Shown here one piece after another: positions 26,183-34,404 of a stretch of 64,000 bases of DNA (position 1 is its first letter; each line of letters begins with the position of its first letter). Origin of the DNA: Amycolatopsis dendrobii. GTDB taxonomy: Bacteria; Actinomycetota; Actinomycetes; Mycobacteriales; Pseudonocardiaceae. A model generated the notes under the pieces. The model saw nothing but the letters and a program-made list of their open reading frames with translations. It had not been told where the DNA came from and made no database searches. The position numbers and the translations under genes are program-made. The DNA lies in contig NZ_JACGZW010000022.1 in assembly GCF_014145675.1 (NCBI RefSeq), positions 1 to 64,000 of the forward strand. The letters run 5' to 3'.

Positions 26183-26184
26183 GC

Positions 26185-26853
26185 ATGCGGTTGCTGATCG
26201 TGGAGGACGAGCTGGAGTTCGCCGAAACCCTTCGCCGCGGCCTGGTCGCCGAGGGATTCACGGTGAACGTGGCGCACACCGGCCGGGACGGGCTCTGGTC
26301 GGCGATGGAGCACGATTACGACGCCGTGGTGCTCGACATCATGCTTCCCGAGCTTTCCGGCTACGAAGTGCTGAAACGCTTGCGGGCGGCGGAGAATTGG
26401 ACTCCGGTGCTCATGCTCACGGCGAAGGACGGCGAGTACGACGAGGCTGACGCGTTCGATCTCGGCGCGGACGACTATCTCTCGAAACCGTTCTCGTTCG
26501 TCGTTTTGCTGGCTCGGCTGCGGGCGTTGCTTCGACGGGGCGCACCGGCTCGCCCGGCGGTGCTGACCGCGGGGGATCTGCGGCTCGACCCGGCCGCGCG
26601 CACTGTCCACAGAGGAGAGACGCGGATCGAGCTGACCGCGCGGGAATTCGGGCTGCTGGAGTTTCTGCTGCGGCGGCAAGGAGCGGCGCTGACCAAGAAC
26701 GAGATCCTCGGGCACGTGTGGGACGCGCATTACGAGGGGGACGAGAACGTGGTCGAGGTTTACGTGGGGTATTTGCGGCGGAAGATCGACGCGCCGTTCG
26801 GGACGCGGACGATCGAAACGGTGCGCGGGGTGGGCTACCGGCTCGTCGGATGA
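26185..26853 (+). CDS. OmpR/PhoB-type response regulator
   Basis: A 222-residue regulator: receiver domain with Asp51 in VVLDIMLPELSGYE and Lys in YLSKPFSF, and a winged-helix domain (about 125-220, RIELTAREFGLLEFLLRRQG, VVEVYVGYLRRKID, TVRGVGYRL). It starts two bases after the kinase stop, which ends in a ribosome-site-like GAGGAGG, so the pair is coupled. Its stop overlaps the next gene's ATG. Targets are unknown. Confidence 0.92.
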   Translation: MRLLIVEDELEFAETLRRGLVAEGFTVNVAHTGRDGLWSAMEHDYDAVVLDIMLPELSGYEVLKRLRAAENWTPVLMLTAKDGEYDEADAFDLGADDYLSKPFSFVVLLARLRALLRRGAPARPAVLTAGDLRLDPAARTVHRGETRIELTAREFGLLEFLLRRQGAALTKNEILGHVWDAHYEGDENVVEVYVGYLRRKIDAPFGTRTIETVRGVGYRLVG

Positions 26854-27416
26854 GCGGACACGTCATCCTCCTCAACGGCACGTCCAGTTCCGGCAAGTCG
26901 AGTATCGCGGCGGAACTGCTGGATTTGCTGCCGGGTCCGTATTTCTCCCTGCCGAGGGATGCGGTCAACAGCATGCGATCGCGGGCGCAGACGCCCGAAT
27001 TCGGCACGCCGGAGTTCGACGAGGTTTTCGAACGGACTGTGCGCGGCTACCACCGAATGCTGGCCGGGCTCGCGGCGGCGGGCAACGGCGTGATCGCAGA
27101 CCACGTACTCCGGCCGCATTGGCTCGCCGATTGCCTGGAAGTGTTGCAGGAGCAGGAAGTCACTTTCGTCGGCGTGCATTGCCCGCTGCCGGAGCTGCAA
27201 CGACGCGAGCAGGTGCGAGGCGACCGCCCCGCCGGTCTGGCGGAGCGGCAGTATCCGATCGTGCACGCCCATGGCGATTACGACGTGGAGTGCGACACGT
27301 CAGTGCACAGCCCCCGGGAATGCGCGCGAATCATCGCGGACTTCATCGCGACTCCCAACCGTTCCGAAGCATTCCGTCGATTAAATTCGGCCAAGGATCT
27401 GCGCCCGCATCAGTGA
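26850..27416 (+). CDS. Chloramphenicol-phosphotransferase-like P-loop kinase
   Basis: A 188-residue P-loop kinase of the CPT family. Walker A is GTSSSGKS (10-17), and Asp37 in SLPRDAVNSM sits at the position of the catalytic base of the Streptomyces venezuelae CPT. CPT phosphorylates chloramphenicol, but many family members have unknown substrates, so resistance is not assumed. The ATG overlaps the response regulator stop. The C-terminal tail (NRSEAFRRLNSAKDLRPHQ) is variable. Confidence 0.82.
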   Translation: MSGHVILLNGTSSSGKSSIAAELLDLLPGPYFSLPRDAVNSMRSRAQTPEFGTPEFDEVFERTVRGYHRMLAGLAAAGNGVIADHVLRPHWLADCLEVLQEQEVTFVGVHCPLPELQRREQVRGDRPAGLAERQYPIVHAHGDYDVECDTSVHSPRECARIIADFIATPNRSEAFRRLNSAKDLRPHQ

Positions 27417-27579
27417 AATGCCAGCGGCCCGGACTTTGCGGCTGCTGTGGCCGGGATCGGCACGGACCGTACCGACGCCCGTGGCGGTCCGTTCCGGCCT
27501 GCCCGCTGAGCGGGACCGGGCGCGTCCGCGCAGCCGTTCGATCCCTAGCGTGCAGCGGTAAATCGGCAAGAGGAGTGCA

Positions 27580-28032
27580 ATGGCTGCGCCGAAGATCAGC
27601 GATCGCGACGCGATCGTCGAGGTCGTCAACCGTTACAGCTACAGCTTGGACGAGCGGGACTGGGATTCGCTCGATCAGGTCTTCACCGCCGACGCCGTCG
27701 GCCGCTACGGCGGGCAGGAGTTGAACGGCAGGGCCGCGATCGTGGCCTCCATCCGGTCCTTCCTCGACGGATGCGGTCCCTCGCAACACCTGCTGGGCAA
27801 CCATATCGTGGAGCTCGACGGCGACCAGGCGATCGCCCGGTGCAAGGCGCGGGTGTACCACTACGGCGCGGCCGAGCGAGCCGCGCTGGCCCCCTATGAG
27901 TGCTTCGGGGTCTACCGGGACCGGCTACGGCGAACCGCCGAAGGCTGGCGGATCACCGAACGGTTCTTCGACGTGCGGCACACAGTCGGCGACATCGCGA
28001 TCTTGCGGCCGTCTTCTGGGGCCAACCCGTGA
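27580..28032 (+). CDS. SnoaL-like (NTF2-fold) protein
   Basis: A 150-residue SnoaL_4-type protein of the same broad fold as dioxygenase beta subunits and IacI: EVVNRYSYSLDERDWDSLDQVFTADAV at the start, HLLGNHIVELDGDQAIARCKA in the middle and a GWRITERFFDVRHTVGD end. A clear AAGAGGAG ribosome site precedes the ATG. It stands alone, so the substrate is unknown; such proteins may be isomerases, hydratases or non-catalytic. Confidence 0.8.
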   Translation: MAAPKISDRDAIVEVVNRYSYSLDERDWDSLDQVFTADAVGRYGGQELNGRAAIVASIRSFLDGCGPSQHLLGNHIVELDGDQAIARCKARVYHYGAAERAALAPYECFGVYRDRLRRTAEGWRITERFFDVRHTVGDIAILRPSSGANP

Positions 28033-28090
28033 CCGGCAGCGCTCCGGTCGGTTCCGGAGCGCGGGTCCTCCCTCGGCAAACAGCCGGAAA

Positions 28091-28492
28091 TCAAGCCAGC
28101 GAAATCCCCGCGACCGCCCGGACCACGGCAGTGCACCGATCCTCGACATACTCCAGCCCGGCCTCCGAAGCGATCCGCCGCGCCTCCGCCGACACGATCC
28201 CCTGCTGCAGCCACAACGCCTTAGCCCCGATCGCCACCGCGGAACGAGCGATGTCCGGTGCCTCGTCGGCCGGACGGAAGACGTCCACCAGATCCACCGG
28301 CTCCGGAATATCCTCCAGCGACCGGTAAACGTTCTCCCCGAGCAGTTCCGTCGCCGACGGATGCACCGGGATGATCCGGAAACCGTGCGCCTGCAGCGAA
28401 GCCGGTACGCCGTGCGCGGCCTTGCCCGGGTCGCGGCTCAGGCCGACCACGGCGATCGTGCGCGCGCTGGCGAGAATTTCTTCAGGCTTCAT
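28091..28492 (-). CDS. CoA-binding-domain protein (YccU type)
   Basis: A 133-residue single-domain Rossmann protein. The start MKPEEILASARTIAVVGLSRDPGKAAHGVP, the stretch ELLGENVYRSLEDIPEPVDLVDVFRP and WLQQGIVSAEARRIA are typical of the YccU/CoA_binding_2 family, whose cellular role is not established. It is followed upstream by a hypothetical gene on the same strand. Confidence 0.87.
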   Translation of the reverse strand: MKPEEILASARTIAVVGLSRDPGKAAHGVPASLQAHGFRIIPVHPSATELLGENVYRSLEDIPEPVDLVDVFRPADEAPDIARSAVAIGAKALWLQQGIVSAEARRIASEAGLEYVEDRCTAVVRAVAGISLA

Positions 28493-28533
28493 ACTCTCCT
28501 CAACATCCCCGCCCAGCGAACGATTCCGCTACG

Positions 28534-29100
28534 TCACAACCGCCACAACCGCAGGCCGCGGACGCGATACACCGGCCACAGCACGTGCCAGGGCGACCGC
28601 CGCAGGAACGCGGAGCTGCACACCAGAACATTGCGCGCGACAGTGGACGCGACTTCGTGCCGGTCTGGCCACGCTTCGCCGCGGGCGCCGAGCGCTAGGC
28701 GAAGGACGGTCAGCAGACCGCGTCCTTGCAGGTCATAGCGGGCACCGGTGTCGCCGGCGTCCGGAAGAAGGCGGGCGATCTCCACGCGGAAAGCACCAGT
28801 GACAGCCTCGCCCGCGGGCACGTCAGCGACACTGCCCGCGATCGCGCGGCCGTGCAGCCGACGCGCGAATCGTGTGAGCAGCCGTCGTTCCCACCACGGC
28901 AGCAACCGGCCGTGCGCCAGCAAGGCGGCGCACTCGCTGTGGCCGAGGGCGAAAACCTCGGCGAGATCGTCGTACCGGCTGATCGCGGTCGGCTCCGCCA
29001 GGTGCAGCCGCACCTCGAAGCGGACTCGCGCGATCAGCTCGTCGATCGCTTCCCGCCGGTCGAGCCGTGCCTTCTGCCGCGAAGCCGCCCAGTCGCCCAT
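28534..29100 (-). CDS. Hypothetical protein, 188 residues
   Basis: I do not recognise a family. The protein is basic and mostly helical, with SRQKARLDRREAIDELIARVRFEV at the start and a C-terminal half containing VARNVLVCSSAFLRRSPWHVLWP, which may be a weakly hydrophobic surface helix. It has no signal peptide or motif. Codon use looks coding, and it fits neatly between two genes on the same strand. Confidence 0.6.
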   Translation of the reverse strand: MGDWAASRQKARLDRREAIDELIARVRFEVRLHLAEPTAISRYDDLAEVFALGHSECAALLAHGRLLPWWERRLLTRFARRLHGRAIAGSVADVPAGEAVTGAFRVEIARLLPDAGDTGARYDLQGRGLLTVLRLALGARGEAWPDRHEVASTVARNVLVCSSAFLRRSPWHVLWPVYRVRGLRLWRL

Positions 29101-29142
29101 GGGCCAACACTCTGAACCCGGCGGGGTGCCGAGTCCAGTGGT

Positions 29143-29646
29143 TCAGCCGATCTTCGAGCCGTACATCTCGCCGAGGTCGTCCGCGATCAGTTCGATCCGG
29201 GCGCCGTCCGGGTCGGCGAAGTAGATCGACGTGCCGCTTTCTTCCTGGTACTTCACGCCGGCGGCGTCGAGCCGGGAGCGCGCGCCCGCCCACGCTTCCG
29301 GGGTGAGCGACAGGGCCAGGTGGTGCAGCCCGCCGAGCACCTCCGCGTACGGGCCGAGGTCGAGGCCGGGCAGGTCGAAGAACGCGACCGCGTTGCCGTT
29401 GCCGACGTCGAAGAAGAAGTGGCTCGACCCCGGGTAGTCGCGGTTTTCGATCAGCTCGGTGAGCGGAAAGCCGAGAATGTCCTGGTAGAAGGTGATCGTC
29501 CGCTCGACGTCGCTGGACAGCAGCGCGGTGTGGTGGATGCCGCGGCCGACCGTCGCCGGGCGTTCCGCCGCGGGGTGCAGGTGCTGCTCCCGCAGCCGGT
29601 CGCGGGCCTGCGCGAGCTGGGCGACTTCGGTCTCGGTGGGTGCCAT
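29143..29646 (-). CDS. VOC-superfamily protein, possible extradiol dioxygenase-like
   Basis: A 167-residue vicinal oxygen chelate protein. The metal-ligand pattern is visible as His in GIHHTALLSSD (near 37), His in GLHHLALSL (near 106) and Glu in DPDGARIELIADD (near 153). VOC members include glyoxalases, bleomycin-resistance proteins and one-domain extradiol dioxygenases. It is divergent from a hydratase/decarboxylase pair of the catechol meta-cleavage route, which favours a ring-cleavage or related role; this is inference. A palindrome shared with a MarR promoter lies 53 bases upstream. Confidence 0.8.
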   Translation of the reverse strand: MAPTETEVAQLAQARDRLREQHLHPAAERPATVGRGIHHTALLSSDVERTITFYQDILGFPLTELIENRDYPGSSHFFFDVGNGNAVAFFDLPGLDLGPYAEVLGGLHHLALSLTPEAWAGARSRLDAAGVKYQEESGTSIYFADPDGARIELIADDLGEMYGSKIG

Positions 29647-29698
29647 GGCAGGTCACGTCCTCTCTGGGAGCCAACACGAAGTACGGTACGCCGACAAA

Positions 29699-29714
29699 CT
29701 CTCGCGCGCAAGAG
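29699..29714. promoter_or_regulatory. Shared palindromic operator, copy 1
   Basis: CTCTCGCGCGCAAGAG is a 16-base palindrome with one mismatched pair, between the divergent VOC and hydratase genes. Its central 14 bases recur in reverse orientation at 40651-40664 in the MarR/hydrolase divergent promoter, so the MarR protein at 40174-40626 may bind both. Confidence 0.55.
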
Positions 29715-29798
29715 ATTAGCGAGCGAGAGAACTCGTCCGTACCGGTGAATGGAACGGCCGGGTTGGCTCAGGCGGCGCGGTCAGGCAAAGTTCGGCCC

Positions 29799-30596
29799 GT
29801 GGAACCCGCTGAGCTGCAGGACGCCGTCGCGCTGCTGAGGAGCGCGTACGAGCGCCACGAGCCGATCGATCCGCTCGTGAAGACCTTTCCCGACGGCACC
29901 ATCGAAGACGCCTACCGCGTGCAGCAGGAGCAAGTCCGCGCCTGGGTGGCGGCGGGCGACGTGGTGCGCGGCCACAAGGTCGGCCTCGCGTCCGCGGCGA
30001 TGCAGCGCCAGATGGGCGTGAACCAGCCCGACTTCGGGCACCTCACCAGCTCGATGTTCCTGCTCGAACACCAGCCGATCCCGACGACGCGGTTCCTGCA
30101 GCCGCGCATCGAACCGGAGATCGCGTTCGTGCTCGGCGCGCCGCTGCGCGGTCCGGGCGTAACCGTCGCCGACGCTGTCCGCGCGGTCGACTTCGTGCTT
30201 CCGTCGCTGGAGATCGTCGATTCGCGGGTCCGAGACTGGAAAATCTCGATCTTCGACACCGTCGCGGACAACGCGTCGTCTGGCGGCGTCATCCTCGGCA
30301 GCAGCCCGACCAATCTGCGAGACGTCGACCTGCGGCTCGCCGGCTGCACGCTGCATGTCAACGGCCAGCTCGCGGCCACCGGCGCGGGCGGTGCGGTGCT
30401 GGGTTCGCCGATCAACGCCCTGGTGTGGCTGGCCAACACGGTCGGCCCGCTCGGCGTGACGCTGGAGCCCGGCCACGTCGTACTGCCCGGTTCGATGACC
30501 GCCGCACAGACCGTCCGCCCCGGCGACACCGTCGTGGCGACCATGGCTGGCCTGGGCAGCGTGACCGCGGTGTTCGCGCCGGAGGAGGACAAGTGA
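29799..30596 (+). CDS. 2-hydroxypenta-2,4-dienoate hydratase (2-keto-4-pentenoate hydratase)
   Basis: A 265-residue protein of the FAH-like hydratase family (MhpD, DmpE, HsaE). Signs are GHKVGLASAAMQRQMGVNQPDFG, RIEPEIAFVLG with the metal-binding Glu residues, SLEIVDSRVRDWK and a C-terminal GSVTAVF. It adds water to 2-hydroxypentadienoate to give 4-hydroxy-2-oxovalerate after meta ring cleavage. The GTG at 29799 is chosen because earlier in-frame codons lie in the divergent operator. Its stop overlaps the next gene. Confidence 0.85.
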   Translation: MEPAELQDAVALLRSAYERHEPIDPLVKTFPDGTIEDAYRVQQEQVRAWVAAGDVVRGHKVGLASAAMQRQMGVNQPDFGHLTSSMFLLEHQPIPTTRFLQPRIEPEIAFVLGAPLRGPGVTVADAVRAVDFVLPSLEIVDSRVRDWKISIFDTVADNASSGGVILGSSPTNLRDVDLRLAGCTLHVNGQLAATGAGGAVLGSPINALVWLANTVGPLGVTLEPGHVVLPGSMTAAQTVRPGDTVVATMAGLGSVTAVFAPEEDK

Positions 30597-31354
30597 CCGC
30601 CGATATCGTTGCTGCAGCGCAGGAATTGCTCAACCGGACCGAAGAGAGCGCGCAGCTCACCGACACCTGGCCGGACCTCGACCTCGCCACCGCGTACGCG
30701 ATCCAGGACGAAGCCCTGCGGCTGCGTCAGGAACGCGGCGAGACGCTGATCGGGGTGAAGCTCGGGCTCACGTCGCGGGCGAAGCAGCAGCGGATGGGCG
30801 TCGAGGAACCGCTGCTCGCGTGGCTGACCGACGCGATGGTGCTGCCCGCGGGCGCCCCGACGCCGCAGCTCATCCACCCGCGCGCGGAGCCGGAACTGGT
30901 GTTCGTACTCGGCGAACGGCTCGCCGGTCCTGGCGTCACCGCGGCTACCGCTCTCGCCGCGGTTTCCCAGGTGTACGGCGGAATCGAGATCATCGACAGC
31001 CGGTACCGCGACTACCGGTTCACGTTGCCGGACGTCGTGGCGGACAACGGTTCGTCGGCGCTGTTCGGGCTCGGCTCGGTCGGCCGTCCACCGTCCTCTT
31101 TGGACCTTTCACTGGAAGCCGCGCTGCTCGAAGTAGACGGTCAGATCGTCGACACCGCGACCGGGGCCGCCGTGCAGGGCCACCCGGCCGAGGCGCTGGC
31201 GCTGGCGGCGAATTCGCTGGCCGCACGCGGATTGGCGCTCGAACCGGGCTGGCTCGTGCTGACCGGCGGCATGACCGACGCCGTCGAACTGCGCCCAGGC
31301 TCCCGCGTCGCCGCGCACTTCTCGAACCTGGGCTCGGTGACGATCAGCGGGTAG
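30593..31354 (+). CDS. 2-oxo-3-hexenedioate (4-oxalocrotonate) decarboxylase-like
   Basis: A 253-residue paralogue of the preceding enzyme, closer to DmpH/XylI/NahK: GVKLGLTSRAKQQRMGVEEP, RAEPELVFVLGE and GGIEIIDSRYRDYRF. DmpH-type enzymes decarboxylate 4-oxalocrotonate and form a complex with the hydratase so the unstable dienol is passed on. The GTG overlaps the hydratase stop (GTGA). The semialdehyde dehydrogenase, tautomerase and aldolase of the same route are not in the window. Confidence 0.83.
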   Translation: MTADIVAAAQELLNRTEESAQLTDTWPDLDLATAYAIQDEALRLRQERGETLIGVKLGLTSRAKQQRMGVEEPLLAWLTDAMVLPAGAPTPQLIHPRAEPELVFVLGERLAGPGVTAATALAAVSQVYGGIEIIDSRYRDYRFTLPDVVADNGSSALFGLGSVGRPPSSLDLSLEAALLEVDGQIVDTATGAAVQGHPAEALALAANSLAARGLALEPGWLVLTGGMTDAVELRPGSRVAAHFSNLGSVTISG

Positions 31355-32201
31355 CGAGCCGTTTGATCCCGGCGATCACGCGCGGCCACACCTCGCGCGG
31401 CAGGTCGTGTCCCATGCCGGGCACGAGATCGAGGTCGGCGCCCAGCGCGCGGGCCGTCGCGCGGCCGCCGGACATGTGCACGAGCGGATCGGCCGTGCCG
31501 TGAATCACCAGGGACGGCACGGAAAGCCGGCGCAGATCGGCGGTCCGGTCGCGAGCGGACAGGATCGCGGCGAGCTGCCGGAACACGCCCGCCGGGTTGA
31601 GGCCGCGGTCGTAGGTGCGTTCCGCGCGCTGGCGGAAATGGTCCTCGTCGAACTGGTACTCGCGCGAGCCGATCAGCTTTGACGTGCGCACCAGCTGTGT
31701 CACGTAGTCCTCGCGCGTGCGCGGCCCCGGGGCCAGCATCGCGAGCGCGGCGCGCGGGCTTGGCAGGCCGACGTTCCGCGCGCCGGTCGTCGACATGATC
31801 GAGGTCAGCGTCCGCACGCGCCGCGGATGCCGGATCGCGAACTCCTGCGCGATCATCCCGCCCATCGACGTGCCGACCACGTGCGCGCGTTCGATGCCGA
31901 GCGCGTCGAGCAGCTTGCCCGCGTCGTCGGCCAGGTCGCCGAGCGAGTACGGCGCGGACCGCAGGAAGTACGCGAGCGGCAGGCTGGCCCGGCCGGTCCA
32001 CCACTGCGAGCGCCCGACGTCGCGGTTGTCGAACCGGTGCACGTGGAAACCCGCCTCGGCGAGCTGCTCGCAGAACTCGTCGTCCCACCAGATCATCGGC
32101 GCGGCAAGGCCCATCACCAGCAGCAACGGCGGCGCGGACGGATCGCCGAACGATTCGTGGCACAGGGTGATGCCGTCGGCCTCGATGGTCTGCTCGGTCA
32201 T
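31344..32201 (-). CDS. Alpha/beta hydrolase (esterase or C-C hydrolase type)
   Basis: A 285-residue alpha/beta hydrolase: oxyanion stretch LLLVMGLAAPMIWW, GRSQWW after DNRDV, nucleophile in VVGTSMGGMIAQE, acid in HGTADPLVH and histidine in GMGHDLP. It resembles aclacinomycin-methylesterase-type hydrolases. It converges on the decarboxylase gene with an 11-base overlap, so it is not in that operon. The start at MTEQTIEADG is preferred over a slightly longer form. Confidence 0.82.
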   Translation of the reverse strand: MTEQTIEADGITLCHESFGDPSAPPLLLVMGLAAPMIWWDDEFCEQLAEAGFHVHRFDNRDVGRSQWWTGRASLPLAYFLRSAPYSLGDLADDAGKLLDALGIERAHVVGTSMGGMIAQEFAIRHPRRVRTLTSIMSTTGARNVGLPSPRAALAMLAPGPRTREDYVTQLVRTSKLIGSREYQFDEDHFRQRAERTYDRGLNPAGVFRQLAAILSARDRTADLRRLSVPSLVIHGTADPLVHMSGGRATARALGADLDLVPGMGHDLPREVWPRVIAGIKRLATR

Positions 32202-32292
32202 GGCTCCAGTTTCGCGCACGGCTTGGCCGGTCGCCGCCGTCCGGGTACTCTCCCGCTAGAGCGATCTATCAAATCGCAAGGGGGCGAGCAGT

Positions 32293-32730
32293 ATGGACGT
32301 TCTGCGCGAGAAAGGACTCGGCCCGCTGCGGGTGATTCTGGCATTCACCCTGGTCAGCACGGTCCTGCACTACACCCACAACGTGGTGCGCGCGGCGGAT
32401 TACCCGCAGATCCCGGGCATCAGCGTGCCGGTCACGCAGGTCGTGGTAGCGGTCAGCTGGGTGGTCTTCACTGTGTTCGGCGCACTCGGCTATCGCGCCT
32501 ACGCACGCGGCCAGTACTGGCGTTCGCTGGCGTTTCTGCTGGTCTACTCGCTGTCTGGACTGGCGAGCGCGGGGCATTTCCTCGTCGGCGTGCCGCGGGT
32601 CCCGGCGTTCTGGTTCGCGACGATCTTCACCGACACGTTCGCGGCACTCGCGCTGTGGATATTCGGGTGCTGGGCGGCGATGCGGCTCAACCGGGTGAGC
32701 ATCGCCGGGCAAATGTCTACACAACATTGA
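32293..32730 (+). CDS. Four-helix membrane protein, hypothetical
   Basis: A 145-residue integral membrane protein with four predicted helices (LRVILAFTLVSTVLHYTHNV, VVVAVSWVVFTVFGALGY, SLAFLLVYSLSGLASAGHFL, IFTDTFAALALWIFGCWAAM). Histidines in HYTHN and HFLVGVP could bind metal or haem, but this is not shown. It is placed just before the box operon, yet the promoter repeat between them suggests separate control. Confidence 0.75.
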   Translation: MDVLREKGLGPLRVILAFTLVSTVLHYTHNVVRAADYPQIPGISVPVTQVVVAVSWVVFTVFGALGYRAYARGQYWRSLAFLLVYSLSGLASAGHFLVGVPRVPAFWFATIFTDTFAALALWIFGCWAAMRLNRVSIAGQMSTQH

Positions 32731-32753
32731 CGTTCGTTGAAACCATGTAGACA
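32714..32753 (+). promoter_or_regulatory. Operator/promoter of the box operon
   Basis: TGTCTAC (32714-32720) and GTAGACA (32747-32753) are a perfect 7-bp inverted repeat. Between them are TTGACG (32727-32732, a -35-like element) and a CAAC/GTTG inner repeat; TAGACA could act as the -10. The boxC GTG is only nine bases after the repeat, so the mRNA leader would be very short. Confidence 0.55.
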
Positions 32754-32762
32754 ATCGAGGAC

Positions 32763-34400
32763 GTGACCACCACCACACCTGTCACATTCGAGCGGCATCC
32801 GGACACGTACCGGCACTGGCGGCTTGCCGTCGACGGCGAGGTCGCCTGGCTGGAGATGGACGTCGACGAACAAGGCGGCCTCGTGCCCGGGTACGAGCTG
32901 AAGCTCAACTCGTACGACCTCGGCGTCGACATCGAGTTCTACGACGCCACGCAGCGGCTGCGGTTCGAACATCCGCAGGTGCGCGCGGTGATCGTGACGA
33001 GCGCCAAGGACAAGGTGTTCTGCGCCGGGGCCAATATCCGGATGCTCGCCGCGTCGCCGCACGAGTGGAAGGTGAACTTCTGCAAGTTCACCAACGAGAC
33101 CCGCAACGGCATCGAGGACGCGACCGAGTTCTCCGGCCAGACCTACGTGGCGGCGGTGAACGGCAGCTGCGCCGGCGGCGGCTACGAGATCGCGCTGGCC
33201 TGCGAAAAGATCCTGCTGGTCGACGACAACTCGTCCACCGTCGCGTTGCCCGAGGTGCCGCTGCTCGGCGTGCTGCCCGGCACCGGCGGGCTCACCCGGG
33301 TGGTCGACAAACGGCGGGTTCGCCGGGACCTCGCGGACGTGTTCGCGACGCGGCCGGACGGGGTCAAGGGCCGGACCGCGGTCGACTGGCGGCTGGTGGA
33401 CGAGCTGGTGCCGCGCGTCGGGTTCCGCGAGAAGGTGCTGTCGCGGGCGCACGAACTGGCCGCCGAATCCGACCGGCTGCCCGCTGAACAGGGGATCGAG
33501 CTGGCCCCGCTGGACCCGTCGGTGACCGACGACGGCATCGAGTACCGGCACGTCCGGATCGCGTATGACCGGCCGAACTCGCTGGTCACGCTCACTGTGC
33601 TCGGTCCGGACGGCGAACCTCGGCTCGACGGCTGGCTGCTGCGGATGACCCGCGAGCTGGACGACGCGATCCTGCGGCTGCGCACGAACGAACCAGAACT
33701 CGGCACCTGGGTGCTGCGCACCGAAGGCGATCCGGAGCAGGTGCTCGCGCACGAGGAGGTCGTGCTCAGCGGAAAAGACTGGCTGAGCAACGAAATCCTG
33801 CACTACTACAAGCGCACGCTGAAGCGGCTGGACGTCACCAGCCGTACCTTGATCGCGTTGATCGAACCGGGCAGCTGTTTCGCGGGCAGCCTGCTCGAAC
33901 TGGCCTTCGCGGCGGATCGGCAGTACCTGCTGGACGGGCCGCCGATCGACGACGAGGACTCGCCGGAACGCGCGTCGATCACCCTGTCGGAAGCCAATTT
34001 CGGCGTCTTCCCGATGGGCAACGGACTGTCCAGGCTCCAGTCGCGGTTCTACGGCGACGACGACCATCTGACGTGGCTGGCCCGCGAACGCGACCGTGCG
34101 CTGAGCGCCGCCGAAGCCGTCGAACTCGGCCTGGTCACCGACGCGCCGGACGACCTCGACTGGGAGGACGAGATCCGGATCGCGCTGGAGGGCCGGGCCT
34201 CGCTGTCGCCCGACGCACTCACCGGGATGGAGGCGAACCACCGGTTCGTCGGCCCGGAAACGATCGAAACCAAGATCTTCGGGCGGCTGACCGCCTGGCA
34301 GAACTGGATCTTCACCCGACCGAACGCCTCCGGACCCGACGGCGCGCTGCGTCGTTACGGCACCGGGCAGAAGGCGGTCTTCGACAGGAAGCGGGTCTGA
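32763..34400 (+). CDS. boxC: BoxC, 2,3-epoxybenzoyl-CoA dihydrolase
   Basis: A 545-residue enoyl-CoA-hydratase-superfamily protein of the length and layout of BoxC. A first crotonase domain (about 60-230) includes DKVFCAGANIRML, NGSCAGGGYEIALACE and PEVPLLGVLPGTGGL; a second half (about 260-480) has a partial crotonase repeat (IEPGSCFAGSLLELAFAADR). It opens the epoxidised ring of benzoyl-CoA hydrolytically, giving 3,4-dehydroadipyl-CoA semialdehyde and formate. The start is a GTG. It opens the boxC-boxB-ligase operon, four bases before boxB. Confidence 0.9.
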   Translation: MTTTTPVTFERHPDTYRHWRLAVDGEVAWLEMDVDEQGGLVPGYELKLNSYDLGVDIEFYDATQRLRFEHPQVRAVIVTSAKDKVFCAGANIRMLAASPHEWKVNFCKFTNETRNGIEDATEFSGQTYVAAVNGSCAGGGYEIALACEKILLVDDNSSTVALPEVPLLGVLPGTGGLTRVVDKRRVRRDLADVFATRPDGVKGRTAVDWRLVDELVPRVGFREKVLSRAHELAAESDRLPAEQGIELAPLDPSVTDDGIEYRHVRIAYDRPNSLVTLTVLGPDGEPRLDGWLLRMTRELDDAILRLRTNEPELGTWVLRTEGDPEQVLAHEEVVLSGKDWLSNEILHYYKRTLKRLDVTSRTLIALIEPGSCFAGSLLELAFAADRQYLLDGPPIDDEDSPERASITLSEANFGVFPMGNGLSRLQSRFYGDDDHLTWLARERDRALSAAEAVELGLVTDAPDDLDWEDEIRIALEGRASLSPDALTGMEANHRFVGPETIETKIFGRLTAWQNWIFTRPNASGPDGALRRYGTGQKAVFDRKRV

Positions 34401-34404
34401 ACCG

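Noticed and set aside
26850..27416. A chloramphenicol-resistance gene
   Set aside because: Walker A and Asp37 fit the CPT family, but the family has many non-resistance members and the operon is cell-wall linked. Resistance is not claimed.
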